Positions 38,677 through 47,513 of a stretch of 47,540 nucleotides of DNA are shown piece by piece (position 1 is the first letter of the stretch; each line of letters starts with the position of its first letter). The notes beneath the pieces were generated by a model. It was not told the DNA's origin. It did no database searches and was given only the letters and a program-made list of their open reading frames with translations. The stretch is from Clostridiales bacterium. Lineage in GTDB: Bacteria > Bacillota > Clostridia > Oscillospirales > CAG-272. Where the stretch lies: assembly GCA_003523225.1 (NCBI GenBank), contig DPGK01000001.1:1115-48654 (forward strand), read 5' to 3'. A program made the position numbers and the translations under genes.

Positions 38677-38719
38677 AAAACAAAAACAAAATTCATATAC
38701 AGAAACAAGAGGTAGAAAA

Positions 38720-39805
38720 ATGAACCGGCTTGAAGAAAAAAGAATTGAGATCGATGCAATAGACAACGAAATGGCAAAGCTCTTTGAGCGCCGCATGGCT
38801 GCGTCCCGCGAGGTCGCGGAATACAAGCGCGAGCACGCGCTGCCCATCCTTGACGCGGAAAGGGAAGCCGCCGTGATCGCTGCCGGCGCAAAACGGATAG
38901 AGGACACAGAGCTGCGTGAATACTACACCTGCTTTATGAAGGACGTAATGAAGACCTCGCGCGCGTATCAGTCCCGCCTTATGGACGGTATGAAGGTAGT
39001 TTACAGCGGCGCGGAGGGCGCTTTCGGATATATTGCGGCAAAGCGTGCCTTCCCCGGCGCGGTGCTTGAAGCCGGAGCGGATTTTGCCGATGCTTACCAC
39101 GAGGTGGAGTCCGGAAAGTATGACTGCGCTGTCCTGCCCATTGAAAACAGCTATGCGGGAGACGTAGGCTCGGTCATGGATCTTATGTTCTCGGGCAGTC
39201 TTTATGTCAACCGCATAATTGAGCTTGAGGTCGAGCACAATCTGCTCGCCCGCCCGGGCGTCCGCACCGACGCTATCCGCACCGTGGTAAGTCATCCGCA
39301 GGCGCTTGAGCAGTGCGCGGATTACATCCACGCGCACGGCTGGGAGACTGTCGCCTACTCAAATACCGCGCTGGCGGCGAAATTTGTCGCTGAGCAGGGG
39401 GACGAAACGGTGGCGGCAATTGCCTCCGAGGAATCCGCAGGACTTTTCGGGCTTGAAATACTGGCGCGCGGCATAAATTCGGCGCGTAGCAATACCACCC
39501 GTTTTGCGGTATTTTCCCGCGCGCAGAGCCTGCCCTCTCCCGAAAGCCGCACCGGAAGCGAGCATTTCATTCTTGTGTTCACCACCAAAAACGAGGCGGG
39601 CGCGCTGGCGCAGACGCTCAATATAATCGGCGCGCACAATTTCAACATGAGAAATCTCCGCAGTCGCCCGATGAAGGGGCTTATCTGGAACTATTATTTC
39701 TTTGTCGAGGCGGAGGGCAATATAAGCACCCAGAACGGTCAGAATATGCTGAGCGAGCTTTCAGCCGTATGCGCGCGGCTGAAGCTGGTCGGAACTTATA
39801 ACTGA
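38720..39805 (+). CDS. pheA: chorismate mutase / prephenate dehydratase (P-protein)
   Basis: 361 aa, bifunctional, cytosolic. It turns chorismate to prephenate and then phenylpyruvate, the Phe branch. The AroQ-type chorismate mutase helix bundle spans 1-90 (LEEKRIEIDAIDNEMAKLFE, with the catalytic Arg/Lys set). The dehydratase spans about 92-268, with the SNTTRF motif at about 257-262. The ACT domain covers 280-361; its GALAQTLNII and LRSRP segments are the Phe-binding GAL and ESRP-like motifs, so feedback inhibition by Phe is expected. ATG 38720 follows AGAGGTAGAAAA. It lies 43 bp after DUF554. Confidence 0.94.
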   Translation: MNRLEEKRIEIDAIDNEMAKLFERRMAASREVAEYKREHALPILDAEREAAVIAAGAKRIEDTELREYYTCFMKDVMKTSRAYQSRLMDGMKVVYSGAEGAFGYIAAKRAFPGAVLEAGADFADAYHEVESGKYDCAVLPIENSYAGDVGSVMDLMFSGSLYVNRIIELEVEHNLLARPGVRTDAIRTVVSHPQALEQCADYIHAHGWETVAYSNTALAAKFVAEQGDETVAAIASEESAGLFGLEILARGINSARSNTTRFAVFSRAQSLPSPESRTGSEHFILVFTTKNEAGALAQTLNIIGAHNFNMRNLRSRPMKGLIWNYYFFVEAEGNISTQNGQNMLSELSAVCARLKLVGTYN

Positions 39806-39871
39806 GCGGGTACGCGTTCCGGCGCGGCATTGCCGGAGCTAAAAAACCAATCTTACCGGAGAAGACGTAAA

Positions 39872-40879
39872 ATGATACTTCCTGTAAAACATGGCGGCGG
39901 AAGCTACGATATAATACTTGAGCGGGGCGCTCTTTGCCGCGCGGCGGAATATCTGCCGCACACCGGGCGCGCGCTGGTCGTTACCGATGACGGAGTTCCC
40001 GCAGAATATGCACGCGCGGTTGCCTCGGCGTGTCCCGGCTCTGCCGTAGTCACCATTCCTCACGGCGAGTCAAGCAAAAGCCTTTCCTGCTGGCATGGGC
40101 TGCTCTCGCGGATGCTTGAGCTGTCCTTTTCCCGCTCCGACCGCGTAATAGCGGTGGGTGGCGGCGTTGTGGGTGACCTTTCCGGCTTTGCCGCCGCGGC
40201 ATACATGCGCGGGATCGACTTTTACAACATTCCCACAACCCTGCTTTCGCAGGTCGACTCCTCTATCGGCGGCAAGGTGGCAGTGGATATGGATTCCGTG
40301 AAAAATATCATAGGTGCGTTCTATCAGCCAAAGCGGGTGATGATCGACCCCGATGTGCTGCGCACACTTGACGCGCGCCAGCTTTCGGCAGGGCTTGCCG
40401 AATCAATAAAGATGGCGGCGACCTGCGACGAAGGTCTTTTCAGCCTGATCGAAGAAAGCCGCGATCTTACCGCCGACCTTGACGCGATAATCGAAGGCTC
40501 ACTTCGCATCAAGCGCAGGGTCGTGGAGGAGGACCCCACCGAAAAGGGACTGCGCCGAGTGCTCAACTTCGGGCACACAGTAGGACACGCAATTGAAAGT
40601 CTTATGGGCGGCGCGTGGCTGCACGGCGAGTGCGTGGCGGCGGGGATGCTCCCGATGTCCTCCCCGGAGGTGCGGGCAAGAATTGCCGCCGTGCTTCGGA
40701 AATATTCGCTGCCCACGCACGCCGACTGCGGACGCGACGAGCTGCTTGACTTCATAAGGCACGACAAAAAAGCGTGTGACGGCGGCATCGTGGCGGTCTT
40801 CGTGGAGAAGATAGGCAGCTTTGAATTCCGGCGGCTTACAATAGATGAAATAGGAAAATATATGGAGGCGGGGCTATGA
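39872..40879 (+). CDS. aroB: 3-dehydroquinate synthase
   Basis: 335 aa. Converts DAHP to 3-dehydroquinate, using NAD and zinc or cobalt. VIAVGGGVVGDLSGFAAAAY is the NAD loop, IPTTLLSQVDSSIGGKVAVD the substrate site, and GLAESIKMA and LNFGHTVGHAIE give the metal Glu and His. Slightly short for the family (about 350-360). ATG 39872, ribosome site CCGGAGAAG; an earlier in-frame start at 39830 shows no conserved sequence. Its last four bases overlap aroC (ATGA). Confidence 0.95.
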   Translation: MILPVKHGGGSYDIILERGALCRAAEYLPHTGRALVVTDDGVPAEYARAVASACPGSAVVTIPHGESSKSLSCWHGLLSRMLELSFSRSDRVIAVGGGVVGDLSGFAAAAYMRGIDFYNIPTTLLSQVDSSIGGKVAVDMDSVKNIIGAFYQPKRVMIDPDVLRTLDARQLSAGLAESIKMAATCDEGLFSLIEESRDLTADLDAIIEGSLRIKRRVVEEDPTEKGLRRVLNFGHTVGHAIESLMGGAWLHGECVAAGMLPMSSPEVRARIAAVLRKYSLPTHADCGRDELLDFIRHDKKACDGGIVAVFVEKIGSFEFRRLTIDEIGKYMEAGL

Positions 40880-41982
40880 AAAACACCTACGGCAGCAGCA
40901 TAACGCTGACCCTTTTCGGCGAGAGCCACGGTGAGGCTATCGGAGCGGTGCTTGACGGGCTTTGCCCCGGACTTGACGTTGATAACGAATATATTGCCTC
41001 GTTGCTCTCAAAACGCCGTCCCTCCTCCGCCGCAGATACCTCGAGGCGCGAGCCGGATCATTTCCGCATCGTCAGCGGCGTGGTTGACGGAAATACCACA
41101 GGTACTCCGGTATGCATCATAGTTCCGAATGAAAGTCAGCACAGCGCCGACTATGACGCACTGCGCGGCAAGGCGCGTCCCTCGCATGCCGACTACGCCG
41201 CAAGCTGCAAGTATCACGGCTATGAGGATGCGCGCGGCGGCGGTCACTTTTCGGGCAGAGTCACTGCGGCGCTGGTGGCGGCGGGCGGTATCCTCATCCC
41301 CGCGCTCGGCAGGCTCGGGATCACCCTCGGAACGCACATAAAATCCTGTGCGTCGGTCTCCGACCGCGACTTCTCTGACATTGCCGAGGATATATCAGCG
41401 CTTTCACGCTCCTCCTTCCCGGTGCTTGACGCCTCGCGCGAGGCAGAGATGAATGCGGCGATCCTTGCGGCAAAGGACGAGCTTGACAGCGTCGGCGGCG
41501 TGACCGAGACGGCGGTGCTCGGAATGCCGGCGGGAGTCGGAGAGCCGTGGTTTGACAGCGTTGAGGGACTGCTCTCACACGCGCTGTTCTCGCTTGGCGG
41601 GATAAAGGGGATCGAATTCGGCGCCGGATTTGCAATGACAGAAAGCCGCGGGAGTCTCTGCAACGACGCTTTTCGCGTCAGCGGCGGCAGAATAATAACG
41701 CTTACAAACAATAACGGCGGCATAAACGGCGGTATTACAAACGGAATGCCGGTGATATTCCGCTGTGCCGTCAAGCCGACCCCCTCGATAGCACGGACTC
41801 AGCAGACTGTGGATTTCATTAATAACGAAAACACCGACATAGCCATAAAGGGTCGGCACGACCCTGCGATCGTCCGCCGCGTCTGTCCCGTTATCGACAG
41901 CGTTACGGCACTGGTGATGTGCGACCTGCTTGCCGTCAGGTACGGCACTGATATTTTTGCGAAGGGACGGGAAGCGCTCTGA
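40876..41982 (+). CDS. aroC: chorismate synthase
   Basis: 368 aa, FMN-dependent, makes chorismate from EPSP. GESHGEAIGAVLDG at the N-terminus, GGHFSGRVTAALVAAG near 118-133 and RHDPAIVRR near the end are the three family signatures with the catalytic His and Arg-rich FMN pocket. It overlaps aroB by 4 bp and shares one base with the next start, so translation is coupled. Confidence 0.96.
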   Translation: MKNTYGSSITLTLFGESHGEAIGAVLDGLCPGLDVDNEYIASLLSKRRPSSAADTSRREPDHFRIVSGVVDGNTTGTPVCIIVPNESQHSADYDALRGKARPSHADYAASCKYHGYEDARGGGHFSGRVTAALVAAGGILIPALGRLGITLGTHIKSCASVSDRDFSDIAEDISALSRSSFPVLDASREAEMNAAILAAKDELDSVGGVTETAVLGMPAGVGEPWFDSVEGLLSHALFSLGGIKGIEFGAGFAMTESRGSLCNDAFRVSGGRIITLTNNNGGINGGITNGMPVIFRCAVKPTPSIARTQQTVDFINNENTDIAIKGRHDPAIVRRVCPVIDSVTALVMCDLLAVRYGTDIFAKGREAL

Positions 41983-43250
41983 TGGAATACGGACTTATAG
42001 GAGCCAAGCTCGGTCACAGCTTTTCCCGTGAAATACACGCCCGCATTGCCGATTACGACTATGAGCTTTGCGAGCTGTCGCCGGACGGTGTTGCAGAGCT
42101 TATGAATGAACGCTCCTTCCGGGCGATAAACGTGACGATTCCGTATAAGGAAACGGTCATTCCGATGCTGGACGTAATATCGGAGAACGCGAAAAAAATA
42201 GGAGCTGTGAACACTGTCGTCAATCGCGGCGGCAGACTTTACGGGTACAATACCGATTACGCCGGAGCGTCCGCGCTCATACGCCGCGCCGGAGTGGAAA
42301 TAAAGGATAAAAAGGTACTTATTCTCGGCACGGGAGGCACGTCAAAGACTATGCGTACAGTAGTGGGCGACATGGGTGCGGCGTCCGTTATCGGGGTTTC
42401 CCGGCGCAGCGGCGGGGGAAACGTCACATACGACGAAGCCGCGCGGCTACACTCCGACGCCGATGTGATAATAAACACCACCCCGGTGGGAATGTTCCCG
42501 TCGGACGACGGCTGCCCCATAGATATCTCGCTTTTTCACTCGCTTTCCGGCGTTATTGACGTAATTTACAATCCCCTCAGCACCCGCCTTGTCATGGAGG
42601 CGCGCAAACGCGGCGTCCCCGCCGAGGGCGGACTTTATATGCTGGCGGCGCAGGCGGTCTGCGCGTCGGCGCTGTTTCTCGGCAAGGCTGACAGCGAATC
42701 AAGTCTTGACACCGCGCTCTGCGACAGTGTTTTCCGTTCCGTGCTTGCCCAAAAGCAGAACATCGTGCTCATCGGAATGCCCTCCAGCGGCAAAAGCACG
42801 GTAGGCGCGCGCATATCGGAGCTTACGGGCAGGGAGCTTGTTGACACCGATGTGCTTATCTCTGAAAAAACAGGACGGGCAATAACGGAGATCTTCTCTT
42901 CGGCTGGTGAGACGGCGTTCCGCGCCCTTGAGAGGGAGGCGGTCGCCGAGGTCTCGCGCCGCAGTGGGATCATAATCGCCACCGGGGGAGGCGCGGTGCT
43001 TGACCCGCGCAATGTGGACAAGCTGAAGCAAAACGGAGTGCTGTTTTTCCTTGACCGTCCGCTCGGACTGCTCTGCGCTACCGCCGACCGCCCGCTTTCA
43101 CGCGACGCATCGGCGCTTGCCCGAAGATATGAGGAAAGATACCCGGTATACACATCGGTCTGCGACGTGCGCGTTCCCGGAGAGGGAAGCGTAAACGAAG
43201 TTGCAGAGCTGGTTCTCGGAGGGATACAAAATGAAAATTCTCGTAATTAA
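41982..43250 (+). CDS. aroEK: shikimate dehydrogenase-shikimate kinase fusion
   Basis: 422 aa, two enzymes in one chain. AroE covers about 1-255: GAKLGHSFSREIH, NVTIPYKET (catalytic Lys), NTDYAGA and the NADP loop LILGTGGTSKTM. AroK covers about 260-415: Walker A GMPSSGKST, DTDVLI, FRALEREAV and ATGGGAVLD (shikimate-binding), then RPLSRDASALARRYEERYPVY (lid and Arg). These steps are consecutive only around shikimate (dehydroshikimate to shikimate to shikimate-3-phosphate), so the fusion makes sense. Such fusions are known in some Firmicutes but are not the rule. Start ATG 41982 overlaps the aroC stop. Confidence 0.93.
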   Translation: MEYGLIGAKLGHSFSREIHARIADYDYELCELSPDGVAELMNERSFRAINVTIPYKETVIPMLDVISENAKKIGAVNTVVNRGGRLYGYNTDYAGASALIRRAGVEIKDKKVLILGTGGTSKTMRTVVGDMGAASVIGVSRRSGGGNVTYDEAARLHSDADVIINTTPVGMFPSDDGCPIDISLFHSLSGVIDVIYNPLSTRLVMEARKRGVPAEGGLYMLAAQAVCASALFLGKADSESSLDTALCDSVFRSVLAQKQNIVLIGMPSSGKSTVGARISELTGRELVDTDVLISEKTGRAITEIFSSAGETAFRALEREAVAEVSRRSGIIIATGGGAVLDPRNVDKLKQNGVLFFLDRPLGLLCATADRPLSRDASALARRYEERYPVYTSVCDVRVPGEGSVNEVAELVLGGIQNENSRN

Positions 43251-43680
43251 CGGCCCTAATCTCAATATGCTCGGCATACGCGAGCCGCAAATATACGGCA
43301 GACAAAGCTACGACGAGCTTCTCGGAATCGTCTCGGAGCACGCCGCGCGCATCGGCGCGGAGGTTGAATTCTTTCAGTCAAACCACGAGGGCGCGATCGT
43401 TGACAGGATCCAGGAGGCTTACTTCTCCGGTATTGACGGAATTGTGATCAATCCGGCGGCGTACACTCACACAAGTGTGGCGATCGCCGACGCGCTGAAG
43501 GCGGTATCGATACCCGCCGTCGAGGTGCATATTTCGGAGGTGAGCGAGCGCGAAGCCTTCCGGCAGGTGAGCTATGTGCGGGACGTTGCCATAGCAACGA
43601 TAACGGGACACGGCTTTGCCGGCTACACCGAAGCGCTTGATATACTTGATACGCACATAAAGAATAAAAATGAAGGTTGA
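43231..43680 (+). CDS. aroQ: 3-dehydroquinate dehydratase, type II
   Basis: 149 aa, dodecameric type II enzyme that removes water from 3-dehydroquinate. INGPNLNMLGIREPQIYG holds the catalytic Tyr region with the Arg, SNHEGAIVDRIQEA and INPAAYTHTSVAIADAL follow, and EVHISEVSERE carries the Glu/His set. The tail is ITGHGFAGY. Length is typical (140-150). ATG 43231 lies inside the fusion gene's last 20 bases with GGAGGG ahead. Confidence 0.95.
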   Translation: MKILVINGPNLNMLGIREPQIYGRQSYDELLGIVSEHAARIGAEVEFFQSNHEGAIVDRIQEAYFSGIDGIVINPAAYTHTSVAIADALKAVSIPAVEVHISEVSEREAFRQVSYVRDVAIATITGHGFAGYTEALDILDTHIKNKNEG

Positions 43681-44899
43681 GATCAAAAAAGGGACTCCGC
43701 GCGGAGCTGTTGCCGCGCCGCCCTCAAAAAGCTGCGCCCACCGGATGATCATCTGCGCCGCCCTTGCCGACGGAGTAAGCAGGGTCGCAGGCGTCGGGAT
43801 GAGCGAGGATATTCTTGCCACACTTGACTGTGTCCGCGCGCTGGGTGCGGAAGCAAGACCCGAAGGGCAAGAGCTTATCATCCGAGGCTGTAAGGACAAA
43901 ATTTTTGTCCGGAGCGACCCCCGAACCGTTCTTCGCTGCCGCGAAAGCGGAAGCACACTGCGGTTTATGATCCCCGCGGCGCTCTGCGGCGGAGGTGCGG
44001 TATTTTGCGGTACCGAACGGCTTATTTCCCGCGGCGTCGGAGTGTATGAAGATATTCTGCGTCCGCGAGGAATTGAGTTTTCGGTCGGCAAGAACGAGAT
44101 CGGCGTGTCGGGGCGGCTCTCTCCCGGCGAATACAGCATTCCCGGCGGCGTGAGCAGTCAGTTTATCTCGGGTATGCTGTTTGCCCTGCCGATGCTTGGC
44201 GGGTACAGCACCGTGAATGTGATCCCCCCGTTTGAAAGCCGCAGCTATGTTGACATCACCGTTGCCGCACAGCGACGCTTCGGCGTTACGGTCGAGCAGA
44301 CGGGTGAGAACGGATTTTTCATTCGCGGCGGGCAGTCATACCTCCCTGCGGACGTGACGGTGGAGGGAGACTGGTCGCAGGCAGCATTCTTTTATGCGCT
44401 TGAGGCTGACGGAGGCGCGGGCACGGTAACAGTAACCGGGCTTGACCCCGACAGCCTTCAGGGTGACCGCGTCTGCGTAGGGTTACTCCGGCAGATACGC
44501 CGCGGATACACGGAGGCGGATCTTTCCGACTGCCCCGACTTAGCCCCCGTGCTGTTTGCCGCGGCGGCAGCCGCAGGTCACGGCGCGCACTTCAGCGGAA
44601 CGCGACGGCTTGCCATCAAGGAGAGCCGCAGGGCTGACGTTATGGCGGAGGAGTTAAAGAAATTCGGCGCAGACGTCCGGGTAGATGAAAATTCGGTCAC
44701 GGTAGCGCCAGGAGAGCTTTGCGCCCCGCAGGTGCCGCTTTGCGGACACAACGACCACCGCGTGGTCATGGCGCTGTCGGTGCTTGCCGCACGTACCGGA
44801 GGGGTCATTGAAGGAGCCGAGGCGGTAAAAAAGAGCTATCCCGGATTTTTTGACGATCTTGCCTCTCTCGGATTGGAGGTGCAATGCTATGGCACTTGA
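43670..44899 (+). CDS. aroA: 5-enolpyruvylshikimate-3-phosphate synthase
   Basis: 409 aa. Adds enolpyruvyl from PEP to shikimate-3-phosphate. PPSKSCAHRMIICAAL is the Lys-Ser S3P site, RESGSTLRFMIPAAL and SSQFISGMLFALPML the following substrate loops, and DCPDLAPVLFAAAAA the catalytic Asp region. GHNDHRVVMALSVLA near the end is conserved. The loop near residue 85 reads ESGSTLRF rather than the class I GNAGTAMR, which points to the divergent Firmicute-type enzyme. It overlaps aroQ by 11 bp and tyrA by 11 bp. Confidence 0.93.
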   Translation: MKVEIKKGTPRGAVAAPPSKSCAHRMIICAALADGVSRVAGVGMSEDILATLDCVRALGAEARPEGQELIIRGCKDKIFVRSDPRTVLRCRESGSTLRFMIPAALCGGGAVFCGTERLISRGVGVYEDILRPRGIEFSVGKNEIGVSGRLSPGEYSIPGGVSSQFISGMLFALPMLGGYSTVNVIPPFESRSYVDITVAAQRRFGVTVEQTGENGFFIRGGQSYLPADVTVEGDWSQAAFFYALEADGGAGTVTVTGLDPDSLQGDRVCVGLLRQIRRGYTEADLSDCPDLAPVLFAAAAAAGHGAHFSGTRRLAIKESRRADVMAEELKKFGADVRVDENSVTVAPGELCAPQVPLCGHNDHRVVMALSVLAARTGGVIEGAEAVKKSYPGFFDDLASLGLEVQCYGT

Positions 44900-45749
44900 C
44901 AAAAACAAAAAAATACTCGTCGTAGGTCTTGGACTTATCGGCGGCAGCTATGCCGCCGCGCTCAGCCGGAACGGCTTTGAGGTCGGCGCTGTTGACCGCG
45001 ACCCCGATGCCATCGGATATGCGCTTGAGGCTGGCTATATACGCCACGGTTCGGTGACTGCCGAGCCGGATTACATCGGCGGATTCGATATTGTCGTTTT
45101 TGCGCTTTACCCCAGCGTTCTTCTTGACTGGGTGGAGAAAAATGCCCGTTTCTTCAAAAAGGGCGCGCTGATAACCGACGTCACCGGGGTCAAATCCGGG
45201 ATCGTCTTCCGCGTTCAGGAGCTTTTGCCGCCCGGCACGGAGTTTGTGGGTGCGCACCCGATGGCGGGGCGTGAGGTCAGCGGGGTCACGAATGCTTCCC
45301 CCGACCTGTTTTGCGGAGCAAACTTCATTGTCACCCCGACGCCGGCAAACACTGAGGAGGCTATACGGCTTTGCGAGGACCTCGGTCGTGAGCTTGGCTC
45401 AGGCACGGTGAGCCGCCTCAGCCCCGCTGAGCATGACGAAATGATAGGCTTCCTTTCACAGCTCACCCACTGTATCGCCGTGGCGCTTATGAGCTGCAAG
45501 GAATCTCGTCATCTTGTCGATTATACCGGCGACTCCTTCCGCGACCTTACCCGCATTGCCAAAATAAACGAAAATATGTGGAGCGAGCTTTTCCTTATGA
45601 ACCGGGACGAGCTGCTCTCGCAGATGGATCTTTTCCTTGAGCACTTCACTATTCTGCGCAACGCTCTTGAGCGCGGCGACGCGGAAACAATGAAAAGCAT
45701 GATGCGTCTTTCCACCGAACGAAGACGTTATTTCGATAAAAAACAATAA
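44889..45749 (+). CDS. tyrA: prephenate dehydrogenase
   Basis: 286 aa. NAD(P)-dependent oxidative decarboxylation of prephenate to 4-hydroxyphenylpyruvate, the Tyr branch. VVGLGLIGGSYAAAL is the dinucleotide loop; VGAHPMAGRE has the catalytic His pair and SQLTHCIAVAL the second conserved His. It ends without an ACT domain, so Tyr feedback would act elsewhere or at the catalytic domain. ATG 44889 has GGAGG 10 nt upstream, inside the end of aroA; an earlier in-frame start (44850) lies in aroA coding sequence without support. Confidence 0.93.
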   Translation: MALDKNKKILVVGLGLIGGSYAAALSRNGFEVGAVDRDPDAIGYALEAGYIRHGSVTAEPDYIGGFDIVVFALYPSVLLDWVEKNARFFKKGALITDVTGVKSGIVFRVQELLPPGTEFVGAHPMAGREVSGVTNASPDLFCGANFIVTPTPANTEEAIRLCEDLGRELGSGTVSRLSPAEHDEMIGFLSQLTHCIAVALMSCKESRHLVDYTGDSFRDLTRIAKINENMWSELFLMNRDELLSQMDLFLEHFTILRNALERGDAETMKSMMRLSTERRRYFDKKQ

Positions 45750-45774
45750 AACAACCCTTTGGAGGATATTTATC

Positions 45775-46803
45775 ATGAACATGGAATTCAAACGCAAGCT
45801 CCCCGCGCCGCAGGACGTAATCAATATGTACCCCGTGACCGAGGAAATGAAGCAGAAAAAGGCTGAAAACGACGCCGCAATACGCAGCGTATTCACCGGC
45901 GAGAGCGACAAGTTCATACTTGTCATCGGTCCCTGCTCCGCCGACCGCGAGGACGCGGTGCTTGACTATATCTCACGTCTGCGCACAGTTCAGGACAAGG
46001 TAAAGGACAAAATAATCATCATCCCCCGCATCTACACCAACAAGCCCCGCACGACCGGCGTGGGTTATAAGGGAATGCTCCATCAGAGCGATCCTAACGC
46101 CTCCCCCGATATGCTTCGCGGACTTATGGCTATCCGCCGCCTGCACGTCAAATCCCTCGCCGAGACCGGATTTTCAGGAGCTGACGAAATGCTCTACCCC
46201 GAAAATCACAGATACCTTGCCGACGTACTTTCATACGTCGCCGTGGGCGCGCGTTCGGTGGAAAATCAGCAGCACCGTCTGACTGCCAGCGGACTTGACA
46301 TGCCTGTGGGTATGAAAAACCCGACCAGCGGCGACCTTTCCGTTATGGTCAATGCGATCAAGGCGGCGCAGACCGGTCATGTTTTCAGCTATGGCGGCTG
46401 GGAGGTGGAAAGCAAGGGCAACCCGCTTGCTCACGCCGTACTGCGCGGCTGGGTAAATCAGTACGGACAGTCCTTCCCCAACTACCATTATGAGGACCTG
46501 AGCCATCTGTGCGGTATCTACGCCGAGAGCGGACTGAAGGACCCCGCGGTCATCATCGACACCAACCATTCGAATTCGGGCAAAAAGTGGGCTGAGCAGA
46601 CCCGTATTGCCAAAGAGATACTGCACAGCACCCGCCATTCGGCTGACATTGCCAGGCTCGTCAAGGGTCTGATGATCGAATCCTATATTGAGGACGGCTG
46701 CCAGAAGGTGGAGGAGGGCGTTTACGGGAAATCCATCACCGACCCGTGCCTTGGATGGGAAAAGACCGAACGGCTGATCATGGACATCGCCGAGCTGAGA
46801 TAA
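45775..46803 (+). CDS. aroF: 3-deoxy-7-phosphoheptulonate synthase, type I (AroF/G/H)
   Basis: 342 aa. First step of the pathway: PEP plus erythrose-4-phosphate to DAHP. LVIGPCSADREDAVLDY opens the barrel, MLHQSDPNASPDMLRGL, GARSVENQQHRLTASGLDMP and GMKNPTSGDL are substrate and metal segments, and DTNHSNSGKKW gives the metal His and Asp region. It is the E. coli AroG/F/H type, in which feedback inhibition uses the short N-terminal extension. Strong site TTTGGAGGATATTTATC. It follows tyrA by 25 bp. Confidence 0.95.
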   Translation: MNMEFKRKLPAPQDVINMYPVTEEMKQKKAENDAAIRSVFTGESDKFILVIGPCSADREDAVLDYISRLRTVQDKVKDKIIIIPRIYTNKPRTTGVGYKGMLHQSDPNASPDMLRGLMAIRRLHVKSLAETGFSGADEMLYPENHRYLADVLSYVAVGARSVENQQHRLTASGLDMPVGMKNPTSGDLSVMVNAIKAAQTGHVFSYGGWEVESKGNPLAHAVLRGWVNQYGQSFPNYHYEDLSHLCGIYAESGLKDPAVIIDTNHSNSGKKWAEQTRIAKEILHSTRHSADIARLVKGLMIESYIEDGCQKVEEGVYGKSITDPCLGWEKTERLIMDIAELR

Positions 46804-46809
46804 AAAAGA

Positions 46810-47331
46810 ATGTATGAGTATATCCCGAAGCCTGACCGCCGCCCGGCGTTTTTCCTGACGCTGCTTTTGTCCGTCGCGTCGGTGTGCTGTATGCTGCCGA
46901 CAAGCCCGGCGCTTACCGCTCCCCTGCGGGCACTTGGCGTGCTTTGCGCCCTTGCGGCAATAATGCTTGCCGAAAGGTTTCTCCTGCGCGGCTTCTCCTA
47001 TGCGGTCGGCGGCGACGGGAGTACTGATCTCACTGTTACCGTGCTGCGCGGTGTCCGCTGTGGGCGCACCGTATGCCGTGTTTCCGCAAGTGGCGGAAAG
47101 CTCGAACGTTACAGCTCTGCCGCGCGGTCGGAGTGCCGCGCGGAGGGCATCGCGGTGATCAACTACTGCGTCGATATTTTTCCCGAGGCATCGTATATCT
47201 TCATACCTGCGGAGGCGCTGAATGCCGCAAAAGCGCCGGAGCTTGCGCACAAGGACGAGCTTTGCGCGATAAGATTCCAGCCCGATGCAGCTCTTGCGGA
47301 GCTGCTTGAGAATATGTCAGCCGCGGAATGA
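46810..47331 (+). CDS. membrane protein of unknown function at end of aromatic operon
   Basis: 173 aa. Two hydrophobic segments at about 14-31 and 38-56, joined by a short loop, then a cytoplasmic-looking soluble domain of about 115 aa rich in Cys and Arg at the start and ending acidic. I do not recognise the family. The start is 6 bp after the aroF stop and no good ribosome site is visible, so translation probably depends on coupling. Position ties it to the aromatic operon, but similar small genes ride along in many operons without functional link. Confidence 0.6.
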   Translation: MYEYIPKPDRRPAFFLTLLLSVASVCCMLPTSPALTAPLRALGVLCALAAIMLAERFLLRGFSYAVGGDGSTDLTVTVLRGVRCGRTVCRVSASGGKLERYSSAARSECRAEGIAVINYCVDIFPEASYIFIPAEALNAAKAPELAHKDELCAIRFQPDAALAELLENMSAAE

Positions 47332-47401
47332 TGTTCCGCAAGGCTTGCACGGATATTTATGGCTGTTTGTCCGACCGTGAGCGTAATTAAAATAAACCGT
47401 A

Positions 47402-47424
47402 GGATACGGGATATGCTGTATCCC
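47402..47424. other. imperfect hairpins near window end
   Basis: GGGATA (47408-47413)/TATCCC (47419-47424), with an alternative GGATAC (47402-47407)/GTATCC (47418-47423). Two mutually exclusive small stems lie just before the next repeat. Confidence 0.4.
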
Positions 47425-47434
47425 CTTGACCGTA

Positions 47435-47473
47435 GGGGTGTTAAAAAATTGCTTCTGAATTTTTTAACACCCC
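47435..47473. terminator. perfect 16-bp inverted repeat, bidirectional terminator-like
   Basis: GGGGTGTTAAAAAATT (47435-47450), 7-nt loop, exact complement (47458-47473). The AT-rich inner half and GC-rich ends are the reverse of a classical terminator, so a miniature repeat is an alternative. It ends the aromatic operon about 100 bp after its last gene. Confidence 0.6.
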
Positions 47474-47488
47474 AAACGACATTGGTCT

Positions 47489-47513
47489 TGACGGCATAAA
47501 GCCGTCATTTTGC
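47489..47513 (+). terminator. small terminator
   Basis: TGACGGC/GCCGTCA (47489-47495, 47501-47507) with ATAAA loop, followed by TTTTGCC. Confidence 0.7.
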
